Assembly: GCA_015485455.1 (NCBI GenBank)
Contig: WFTN01000069.1
Coordinates: forward strand, 1 to 9,787
Length of the DNA: 9,787 nucleotides
Source: Planctomycetota bacterium
GTDB lineage: Bacteria; Planctomycetota; GCA-002687715; DRQF01
Direction: 5' to 3'
Shown: positions 1-6,133 of the stretch, piece by piece
Layout of the letters: each line of letters opens with the position of its first letter
How positions within the stretch are numbered: position 1 is the stretch's first letter
The notes under the pieces: generated by a model
What the model was told of the DNA's origin: nothing
The model's database searches: none
The model's input: the letters and a program-made list of their open reading frames with translations, nothing else
Position numbers and translations under genes: made by a program

Positions 1-1
1 A

Positions 2-1198
2 GAAAAGGCTTTGTGCATCGAAACGGATCTGATTGACAAGGCAACGTCGCCTCCTTCCAGATATACCGATGGTACTTTGGTGGGGGAAATGGAAACTTGC
101 GGTAAGCACGTGGAAAACGAGGAAGAAGCCGAAGCCCTCAAAGAAATTGGCATTGGAACCCCAGCTACCCGGGCTGCGATTGTCGAAGACCTAATCTACA
201 AGAGGTTATCAAGGCGGGAAGGCCGTAGCCTAGTTCCTACGGCTCTGGGAGGAACTCTCATCCGTGTCGTTCGCAACCTGGAGCTGGATCAACTGGCCAA
301 ACCCGATATGACCGGCACTTGGGAGCGACGTCTGCGTCTCCTTACTGATGGTGAATATGACACCGAGCGGTTCCGTAGGGAAATCAAAGAGTCAGTGGAA
401 GACATGGTTTCGAAGGTCCAGAACGCCGAAAGTGGTTCCGCCGTTTTCGAGATTGACCACCCGGAAAAGTTGACCTGCCCCAAGTGTAAGAAACCGCTGG
501 AAGAAAAGGCCTACAGCTACTTCTGCCAAGACCAAGAAGAATGTGGTGTGCGGATTCACAAAGATGCAGGGGGCAAGCATCTTTTTCCTGAGATCCTTGC
601 TCAGCTTATTTCAATGAAGGATGAGGAAGATCCCTTCATCGGTCCATTCACTGGATTCGAACGGCCCAAAGCTCCCTGCTTCATGAAGATCACTGATGAT
701 GGCATGGTTGTCTTGAAGCCTGATGGTGACATCGACTTCGAATCTCCGGAGATGAAGCCAGAAGAGCAAGTGGAAGATGGTGTTGTGATGGGCAAGTGCC
801 CTCAATGCCAAGAGGAAGTTAAGTCTCTGGGTTCCGGCTATAAATGTACGGGTTGTAAGTTCCGTCTATCGAAGAAACTCCTCTTCCGCGAATTGCCACC
901 AGCCCAAGTGAAGAAACTTCTGTCCAGCCCCGAAGGTGAAACCGACTTGATTGAAGGTTTTATTTCGAAACGGGGTCGACCTTTCAATGCTCAGCTCTAC
1001 TTTGATGAGAAGGGATCGTTGAAGTGGAAATTCCCCCCACGCCCAAAAAAGGCAGCTAAGAAGAAGGTCAAAAAGAAGGCTAAAAAGAAGACGAAGAAGA
1101 AGGTGACCAAGAAAAAGGTCGCCAAGAAGAAGGTTGCAAAGAAGAAAGCAGCCACCAAGAAAAAAGCGGCGAAGAAGACCGACGACAAGTCGGAGTAA
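2..1198 (+). CDS. topB: DNA topoisomerase III (type IA), C-terminal part, 5' end outside window
   Basis: Type IA topoisomerases pass single DNA strands through a transient break and relax or decatenate DNA. The frame is open from base 2, so only the last 398 residues are visible and the catalytic tyrosine lies upstream of the window. The motif GIGTPATRAAIVEDL and the later KPDMTGTWE resemble E. coli TopB (GLGTEATRAGI, RPDMTAHWE) more than TopA. Two C-terminal zinc ribbons follow, with Cys codons at 476, 485, 524, 542 and at 797, 806, 845, 854. Each is followed by the usual repeat ending in a GF.(S)KRGRPF-like segment, clearest at about 950-1000. The protein ends in a 50-residue tail with 29 lysines, including eight KKK triplets. 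Such tails are known on some bacterial topoisomerases and help DNA binding. An 80-bp gap separates it from the next gene on the same strand. The family is certain; TopB rather than a TopA-like paralogue is likely. Confidence 0.9.
   Translation, partial: EKALCIETDLIDKATSPPSRYTDGTLVGEMETCGKHVENEEEAEALKEIGIGTPATRAAIVEDLIYKRLSRREGRSLVPTALGGTLIRVVRNLELDQLAKPDMTGTWERRLRLLTDGEYDTERFRREIKESVEDMVSKVQNAESGSAVFEIDHPEKLTCPKCKKPLEEKAYSYFCQDQEECGVRIHKDAGGKHLFPEILAQLISMKDEEDPFIGPFTGFERPKAPCFMKITDDGMVVLKPDGDIDFESPEMKPEEQVEDGVVMGKCPQCQEEVKSLGSGYKCTGCKFRLSKKLLFRELPPAQVKKLLSSPEGETDLIEGFISKRGRPFNAQLYFDEKGSLKWKFPPRPKKAAKKKVKKKAKKKTKKKVTKKKVAKKKVAKKKAATKKKAAKKTDDKSE
1046..1180 (+). repeat. Purine-rich AAG/AAA low-complexity tract encoding the lysine tail
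   Basis: This stretch is almost entirely AAG and AAA codons broken by single Ala, Val or Thr codons. It gives imperfect units of 12 to 18 bases that read KKKV, KKKA, KKKT, KKKVT, KKKVA and KKKAAT. The two lysine codons and the Ala and Val codons vary between units, so selection appears to act on the protein. The tract could still change length by slippage. It lies wholly inside the topoisomerase gene. Confidence 0.8.
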
Positions 1199-1278
1199 GA
1201 AGGCTTCTTGTTTGCCAATCATGCAATGCAAGTAAACGTTGATCCCAACATTCCCCGGATCTACGTGATGGTGAAGCC

Positions 1279-2646
1279 ATGAAGATATTGCTTTGCGTCC
1301 ACATCTATCTGCCTGAGCACAGAGCTGGAGTTGAACTCTACACTGCTCAACTTGCTTCACATCTCGGGGCACAGGCGGACGTAGCCGTCGTAACCACGAA
1401 GAAGGTCATTTCACGGGTAACAGGGCACGTCAGTCAGCGCGTGGAGTCGGGTGTTCCTCTTTGGGAAGTGGTCAACAATCTCTGCCACGATTCTGTAGAA
1501 GACACATGGAACAACCCGGCTATGGAAGAGGCCTTCGCCGCAGTCCTAAGAGAGTTTCGTCCAGATGTCGTTCACTTTCAGCATCTTATGTATTGGTCTG
1601 TGGGATTACCGCGCTTGGCGAAACAAGCTGGCTGCCGCACCTATCTGACTCTCCATGATTTTTGGCTGATGTGTTCTCGCATGGGGCAATTGGTGGCTCC
1701 CAATGGCCAACTCTGCCAATCACCCGAACTCCATAAATGCGCATCCTGTCTTGAAGCCACTCCTTTTGGTCAACCAGAAAATGCCAAAATTTGGATCTCG
1801 AGGTTGATTCGATTGCGAAGACTCACGGGCATCGCTTTGGACGAGCCCATGCGTTGGGCGGCGGCTAAAAAGGGTGGCGACGTTCCTTCTAAGCCTCCAA
1901 CAAATTGGGAGGAAACAAGAGCAACGGCCAAGAGTCTTGAATACGTTGTCCAGCGCCAGGCTGCTTTTCAATCGTTAGTCCAGTACCTCGATTTGATCAT
2001 TACACCTTCACAAGACCTCATGGACCGTTTCATCAACTGGGGCTTGGACTCGAAGAAATTTCGGTACTTGCCCCAGGGACGAGACCATGCCGCATTTGCG
2101 AAGATCAAACCGAGGAAGTTTTGCGGCAGCACTCATTTTGTCTTTGTGGGAACCATTGCTCCTCATAAAGGGATTCGAGAACTGGTGGAGGCAGCCAAAA
2201 ATTTAGAGGGCAGGAATTGGTCCTTGGAGATCTATGGGCCTTACGCCAAACAAATGGCCTATTGGCAGGAAGTGAAAGCCTGCGCTAAGTCCCAGGATAA
2301 CATCACTCTCCATGGCCCTGTGGCCCCAGAAGATTTGCCTGCGGTGTTTGCCAAAGCTGACGTATTCTGCATTCCTTCATTATGGAATGAGTGTTGCCCA
2401 TTGACGATTCAAGAGGCTTTCATGGCGCATGTCCCGGTCATCGCTTCGGATCTGGGAGGGATGAAAGAACTGGTACAGGACGGAGTCGGCGGCCTCAGGG
2501 CAGAAGCTGGTAATGTGGAAGACTGGACTCGTGTGATGCAGTCCGTGGTCGATTCCCCGAGCCTTCTGGAGCAACTCAAACGAACCGTCCCGGCCGTTCC
2601 TGAGATTGAGGAGCACATCGAAGAATTACGTCGTATCTACGGCTGA
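1279..2646 (+). CDS. Family 4 glycosyltransferase (GT-B fold) with Cys cluster
   Basis: Probably transfers a sugar from a nucleotide-sugar donor to a growing surface glycan in the cytoplasm; donor and acceptor cannot be read from sequence. The 455-residue protein starts MKILLCVHIYLPEHRAGVE, the usual GT4 N-terminus with a Gly-containing acceptor-side loop. The donor half has FVGTIAPHKG (about 289-298) and an E(x7)E motif, Glu371 and Glu379, in the context PSLWNECCPLTIQE. Between them, HDFW (126-129) is followed by Cys132, Cys146, Cys154 and Cys157, then by a long helical insert (about 160-230). The ATG start is supported by GGTGA four bases upstream and by the family N-terminus. The 3' end overlaps the convergent GT2 gene by 21 bp. 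It shares its plan, including the Cys cluster, with the GT4 at 4719-6101. It may be transcribed with the topoisomerase gene, as no convincing terminator separates them. Confidence 0.88.
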   Translation: MKILLCVHIYLPEHRAGVELYTAQLASHLGAQADVAVVTTKKVISRVTGHVSQRVESGVPLWEVVNNLCHDSVEDTWNNPAMEEAFAAVLREFRPDVVHFQHLMYWSVGLPRLAKQAGCRTYLTLHDFWLMCSRMGQLVAPNGQLCQSPELHKCASCLEATPFGQPENAKIWISRLIRLRRLTGIALDEPMRWAAAKKGGDVPSKPPTNWEETRATAKSLEYVVQRQAAFQSLVQYLDLIITPSQDLMDRFINWGLDSKKFRYLPQGRDHAAFAKIKPRKFCGSTHFVFVGTIAPHKGIRELVEAAKNLEGRNWSLEIYGPYAKQMAYWQEVKACAKSQDNITLHGPVAPEDLPAVFAKADVFCIPSLWNECCPLTIQEAFMAHVPVIASDLGGMKELVQDGVGGLRAEAGNVEDWTRVMQSVVDSPSLLEQLKRTVPAVPEIEEHIEELRRIYG

Positions 2647-3576
2647 AATCTTCGGTTCAACGTAGGAACACTTTCGGCCTCCGCGATACATCCCCTCCAT
2701 TTGTAGGAATGCCCAGAACGGCGCAGCCAAGAGGCCCCAGAACCTCAGAGCCCAAGATGATTTCCCCGCAGTCAAACAGCTTTTCCAGAAGCGGAAGCAG
2801 GTCCCAGCAGAACGTCTCAGTTGCATGTATCGTGTGTCTATTGGGACGAAATCACAAAGAGTTCTGAGTGTCTGATGCACAGAAGAAACTCGAGAATAAA
2901 ATTCCTTCCAAGTTACATCGTGAGAGTGGGAAACAATGGAGGCTGGGCAAAAGGCAATGGAACCGCCACTTAAAAGGTAAGATCGAGCCCAAATCAGATC
3001 TTCCCCGAACATCGTGGGCTCGAAGGGGTGATTCATCAGTGATTGCCGATAGATGGCGCTGGATACGTTGTCGAAGCGAATGCGCTCCACTCGAGCCAGT
3101 GGGCTGAGGCCCGCATATTCTTCGGGGGACAAGGGCAAGCGGAGTTCACAAGCCATCGATTTCTTCATATGCCGCTGGACGTTGATGAGTTGGAAGGGAT
3201 GGCAACTCTGTCGAGGTTCTTGGGCTGAGAAACAGGCAACGGTAGGAGAGTTCTTCATGGGGGCGATGAGCTCGGCCAACCATTGATCATTGCGAGGTTT
3301 TGCATCTTGTGACAGAAAGACAATGACTTCCGATTGGGATTCTTTGGCTACTCGGTTGCGGGTTTGTCCGTGATTAAATGTCTCTTGCGGAATAACCTCA
3401 AAAGGTACATGGCGAGAAGCGAGTGCTTCGTGAGTAAATCCGTCATTAGAACTCGAATCGACAACAGTGAGTTCGAAATCGCCTTCGTAGTCTTGGGTCA
3501 AAACGGAATCCAAGACATCAGCGAATTCTGGACCGGCATTCCAAGTTGGGATGAAAATCGTCACCGAAGGAATCAT
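2626..3576 (-). CDS. Family 2 glycosyltransferase, rhamnosyltransferase-like
   Basis: A GT-A fold enzyme of 316 residues, probably adding a deoxyhexose or similar sugar to a surface glycan at the inner membrane. Visible marks are VTIFIPTWNAG at the start, Asp40 in VVDSSSNDG, FNHGQTRNR (67-75), the metal-site region SQDAKP with Asp91, and a catalytic-base motif GEDLIWA with Glu192 and Asp193. FNHG.TRN followed by QDA is characteristic of rhamnosyltransferase-like GT2 proteins. A hydrophobic, Trp- and Ala-rich segment (about 278-293) may contact the membrane. The frame stays open to 3600, but the ATG at 3576 is preferred. It forms an ATGA overlap with the stop of the upstream GT2 gene, has GGTGAG nine bases upstream, and puts the first beta strand right at the N-terminus. 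It is probably translated together with that gene. The sugar specificity is a guess. Confidence 0.87.
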   Translation of the reverse strand: MIPSVTIFIPTWNAGPEFADVLDSVLTQDYEGDFELTVVDSSSNDGFTHEALASRHVPFEVIPQETFNHGQTRNRVAKESQSEVIVFLSQDAKPRNDQWLAELIAPMKNSPTVACFSAQEPRQSCHPFQLINVQRHMKKSMACELRLPLSPEEYAGLSPLARVERIRFDNVSSAIYRQSLMNHPFEPTMFGEDLIWARSYLLSGGSIAFCPASIVSHSHDVTWKEFYSRVSSVHQTLRTLCDFVPIDTRYMQLRRSAGTCFRFWKSCLTAGKSSWALRFWGLLAAPFWAFLQMEGMYRGGRKCSYVEPKISAVDTT

Positions 3577-4631
3577 GTGAGCGGTCTCACCAGAAACCAC
3601 CAGGCTCCTAAGAGCTTGTCCAGGACAGTTTGGGCCATGCCAATCAATCCTTTGCGTTCAATGAGAGGAGAGATGGTGAGATGATCTGAACCGAGGAGAA
3701 CTCTGTCGCGGACCTTTCGGGCTCTTTGAATAGCACTTCTTTTTCGCAGAATCGCGGGCAACATTTTCACGAGCGCCCACTTACCTTGCAACCATGATCC
3801 TGCGCAACCACTCTTGGCAGCAAAGAAGAAATAGGCCAACTCATAGAGTGCCAATCCTGGGCTCCCTAGCAAGATCGCTCGCCAGCCATGGTTCTTGAGG
3901 ATGCCAATCCAGCGGTTGCGGCTATGAAGAAAGACCCGACGTTTGCTGTATGAGCCTTTTTCCCGAAATGAAATCCCTTCAGTACCTTCCCGATGAAACA
4001 CCAGCGCTTGGGGAACGTGAACGATGCGTTGCCCTCGGCTTCGTACCCGGTAGGAAAGGTCATGGTCCTCAAAGAGAATGAAATGGGCTGGGTCGTAGGC
4101 TCCGCATTCGAGGATAAGATCAGCTCTCAATAGCAAGGCAACACTGATGGCTGCATCGATGTCGGCTACCTCTTTTCGCGCCTCCGACAAAGGACCATAG
4201 AAATTGTGAAGGGTCATCATGCCAACGTAGTGCATGGAGGCACCATCATAGTGCACCCGGTCTCGCTCGCCATCGAACAAGGATCGGGGGTGGACGATGG
4301 CAACGTTTTCCTCCATCTGAGTTAGGAGCGACTCTAAGCACTGAGGATGAAGCATGGCATCATTGTCGATGGACAAAACCAGGTTGTTGCGGGCTTCCGT
4401 CAAACCAGCATTTCTCGCAGGACAAGGGCCATCATTGGACTCTAAGACCACGATTTTCACTTGGGGAAAGGATTCCCTTACGAATGGGACCGAATCGTCG
4501 TCTGAATTGTTGTCCACCAAGATGATCTCATCTGCTGGATAACTCTGGTTTAGGGCCGCCTCAATGCAGTCATTCAAGTAATGACGGCCGTTCCAATTGG
4601 TAATAGCGATGGTGACTGATTCTTCGTGCAT
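3573..4631 (-). CDS. Family 2 glycosyltransferase
   Basis: A GT-A fold transferase of 352 residues, likely in surface glycan assembly. It starts with VTIAITNWNGRHYL, then ILVDNNSDDDS with Asp40, the NDGPCPARNAG segment (about 66-76), the DND metal-binding motif (89-91), and FEDHDLSYRVRSRG (187-200), whose Glu188 and Asp189 fit the catalytic-base position. This is the COG1216-like group that includes many rhamnosyl- and other deoxyhexosyltransferases. A hydrophobic stretch at about 252-273 may anchor it to the membrane. The ATG at 4631 is chosen over a TTG six codons earlier because it places the first beta strand normally; no strong ribosome binding site supports either. The stop overlaps the next gene's start as ATGA, so the two GT2 genes form a coupled pair. 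It is transcribed divergently from the GT4 at 4719. Confidence 0.88.
   Translation of the reverse strand: MHEESVTIAITNWNGRHYLNDCIEAALNQSYPADEIILVDNNSDDDSVPFVRESFPQVKIVVLESNDGPCPARNAGLTEARNNLVLSIDNDAMLHPQCLESLLTQMEENVAIVHPRSLFDGERDRVHYDGASMHYVGMMTLHNFYGPLSEARKEVADIDAAISVALLLRADLILECGAYDPAHFILFEDHDLSYRVRSRGQRIVHVPQALVFHREGTEGISFREKGSYSKRRVFLHSRNRWIGILKNHGWRAILLGSPGLALYELAYFFFAAKSGCAGSWLQGKWALVKMLPAILRKRSAIQRARKVRDRVLLGSDHLTISPLIERKGLIGMAQTVLDKLLGAWWFLVRPLT
3586..3591 (-). promoter_or_regulatory. Ribosome binding site fixing the start at 3576
   Basis: On the minus strand GGTGAG lies nine bases before the ATG at 3576. It sits inside the end of the upstream GT2 gene, so re-initiation by ribosomes finishing that gene is likely. 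It favours this ATG over the in-frame ATG eight codons upstream. Confidence 0.55.
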
Positions 4632-4663
4632 GGCGGAAACATACCACAACCGGGCGCGTGTGT

Positions 4664-4691
4664 GCTATAAAGCGTCTGCACATCTGGCCAA
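4664..4691 (-). promoter_or_regulatory. Candidate sigma70-type promoter for the GT2 pair
   Basis: On the minus strand, TTGGCC (4691-4686) and TATAGC (4669-4664) are spaced by 16 bases. Each matches four of six consensus positions. They would give a transcript starting near 4657 and a leader of about 26 bases before the GT2 ATG at 4631. The same bases read on the plus strand contain TATAAA (4666-4671), a possible -10 for the divergent GT4, but with no clear -35. The match is weak and rests on position as much as on sequence. Confidence 0.3.
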
Positions 4692-4708
4692 AGTTTGTTC
4701 TGTTTTGT

Positions 4709-4714
4709 GGGTGA
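4709..4714 (+). promoter_or_regulatory. Ribosome binding site supporting a TTG start at 4719
   Basis: GGGTGA ends four bases before the in-frame TTG at 4719. The spacing is short but equals that of the GT4 gene at 1279, where GGTGA also ends four bases before the ATG. An in-frame TTG at 4695 and GTG at 4707 lack such a site. Confidence 0.4.
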
Positions 4715-4718
4715 TGGC

Positions 4719-6101
4719 TTGAAGATTCTGACTGTTAGTCACGGTTTCCCTCCAGACCAAATGGCTGGAGCAGAGATCTACGCCTATAAGGTATCGATGG
4801 GCCTTCGAGCCAGAGGCATGGATGTCACCGTTTTTGCTCCGGGAAGTCGTCCTGAAGCAAGAGAATATCAGATTCTGACTGAGAACGTCGATGGTCTACC
4901 TGTCCTCAGGATGAATAACAATTTCCTCGATCTCCATGATCTGGCCTCCACCTACGGCAATGTAGACATTGAAACAGTCTTTCGCCAAGTCATAGCTGAG
5001 CAAAATCCAGACATTGTCCACGTCCACCACACCATAGGCACAACGGCCAACAACATCGCCATTGCCAAAGAAGGGGGGGCCAAGGTCATCGTCACGCTTC
5101 ACGACTTCTGGTTTCATTGTGCTCGTGGCCAAAGGCTGACACCGCGAAATCACCTCTGCGTCAAGGTCCAGCCTTGGCGCTGTTCGTTGTGCTTGGCCAA
5201 GAAGAGAACGCGCTATCTGCTCAACTACGTCATGGCTTCCCTAAGAGGAAAAGCTCGGTGCCAGAGAGATGAAAGCCCCTTCGTCGGCTTGGCCAAGTTG
5301 CCCCTGAGGTTGGTCCCTTACATCTTCAATGAATTCGGCACGCGGCCCATGACAAAACGAGCGCAAGTAATGGCGGATTCCTTGGCTCTTGCGGATATTA
5401 TTCTCGCCCCTTCGAAATTCATTGCTAGCAAGTATGTGGAAGAGGGTGTCGATCCTCAGAAGATCAAACATTGGCCTTATGGATTGGACGAAGGGACTTT
5501 TCCCCCCAAAGAAGAGAAAACCCGGCCAACTGAAGGTGAAAAGTTGAGGTTCGGATTTGTCGGCACTTTGATTCCTTCCAAGGGAGTCGATCTCCTCGTG
5601 TCGGCCTTTCAGTCCATTTCTCCAGAAGCCGCTACCTTGGAGATCCATGGTGGGCCAGCGGGGCCTAATGGTCCAACTTACGAGTCCAAACTTAAGCAGA
5701 TGAATCGACATCCAGGGCTCACTTTTCACGGACGATTTGACAACAAAGAAATTGTCTCAACGCTTGAGCGATTCGATGTTCTTGTGGTTCCTAGCCGCTG
5801 GTACGAGAACGCCCCTCTGACTCTGGCCGAATCTTCTTTGGCAGGTTTGGCGGCCATTACCACCGGCCATGGGGGCATGGAAGAACTCGCCGAAAATTTC
5901 GGCAATGCCATCACCTTCACACCATTTTCCAAAGACTCCCTCACCCAAGCCATGCAGAAACTCATTGATGATGAAGGGTTGTTGTGCAAGCTAAAAAACG
6001 CCATCGGCCATGTGCGCACCGTTGAGGATGATATCAATGCTTTGGTCCGACTCATGACGAACTTGTCCTCAGAAGCCACAGACAGTTTTGTTGAGAACTG
6101 A
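4719..6101 (+). CDS. Family 4 glycosyltransferase (GT-B fold) with Cys cluster
   Basis: Probably a retaining sugar transferase acting in surface glycan assembly; donor and acceptor are unknown. Starting from the TTG at 4719 the 460-residue protein begins MKILTVSHGFPPDQMAGAE, a textbook GT4 N-terminus. The eight extra residues from the upstream TTG (4695) would be unusual. The donor domain has FVGTLIPSKG (about 280-289) and E(x7)E, Glu363 and Glu371, in PSRWYENAPLTLAE. After HDFW (128-131) come Cys134, Cys147, Cys155 and Cys158, nearly the same spacing as in the GT4 at 1279-2646, and again a long helical insert. The remaining sequence of the two differs a lot, so they are old relatives, not a recent copy. 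The gene is divergent from the GT2 pair. It ends 32 bp before the glycosylasparaginase gene, with which it is probably co-transcribed. Confidence 0.88.
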   Translation: MKILTVSHGFPPDQMAGAEIYAYKVSMGLRARGMDVTVFAPGSRPEAREYQILTENVDGLPVLRMNNNFLDLHDLASTYGNVDIETVFRQVIAEQNPDIVHVHHTIGTTANNIAIAKEGGAKVIVTLHDFWFHCARGQRLTPRNHLCVKVQPWRCSLCLAKKRTRYLLNYVMASLRGKARCQRDESPFVGLAKLPLRLVPYIFNEFGTRPMTKRAQVMADSLALADIILAPSKFIASKYVEEGVDPQKIKHWPYGLDEGTFPPKEEKTRPTEGEKLRFGFVGTLIPSKGVDLLVSAFQSISPEAATLEIHGGPAGPNGPTYESKLKQMNRHPGLTFHGRFDNKEIVSTLERFDVLVVPSRWYENAPLTLAESSLAGLAAITTGHGGMEELAENFGNAITFTPFSKDSLTQAMQKLIDDEGLLCKLKNAIGHVRTVEDDINALVRLMTNLSSEATDSFVEN

Positions 6102-6118
6102 TAGGATGGGCGCACATG

Positions 6119-6124
6119 AAGGAG
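6119..6124 (+). promoter_or_regulatory. Ribosome binding site fixing the start at 6134
   Basis: AAGGAG lies nine bases before the ATG at 6134. It lies within the first codons of a possible earlier start at 6116, so it rules against that start. The chosen start also gives a compact Tat signal peptide. Confidence 0.7.
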
Positions 6125-6133
6125 ATCTATGCC

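Noticed and set aside
1046..1180. Repeated units that could be taken for a CRISPR or minisatellite
   Set aside because: Units are short, irregular and in frame as lysine-rich codons. There are no constant repeats with unique spacers.
1199..1212. AAGAAGGCTTCTT followed by GTTT after the topoisomerase stop, as a terminator
   Set aside because: The stem would be only five mostly A-T pairs with a three-base loop and a very short U run, too weak to call.
866..1372. Long minus-strand frame, rich in Leu and Phe, opposite the topoisomerase end
   Set aside because: It is the mirror of the AAG-rich lysine tail, which always gives Leu- and Phe-rich frames on the other strand. It runs across the next gene's start and has no domain or ribosome binding site.
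5241..5729. 162-codon minus-strand frame inside the second GT4
   Set aside because: It lies entirely within a strongly conserved GT4 gene and its translation shows no recognisable motif.
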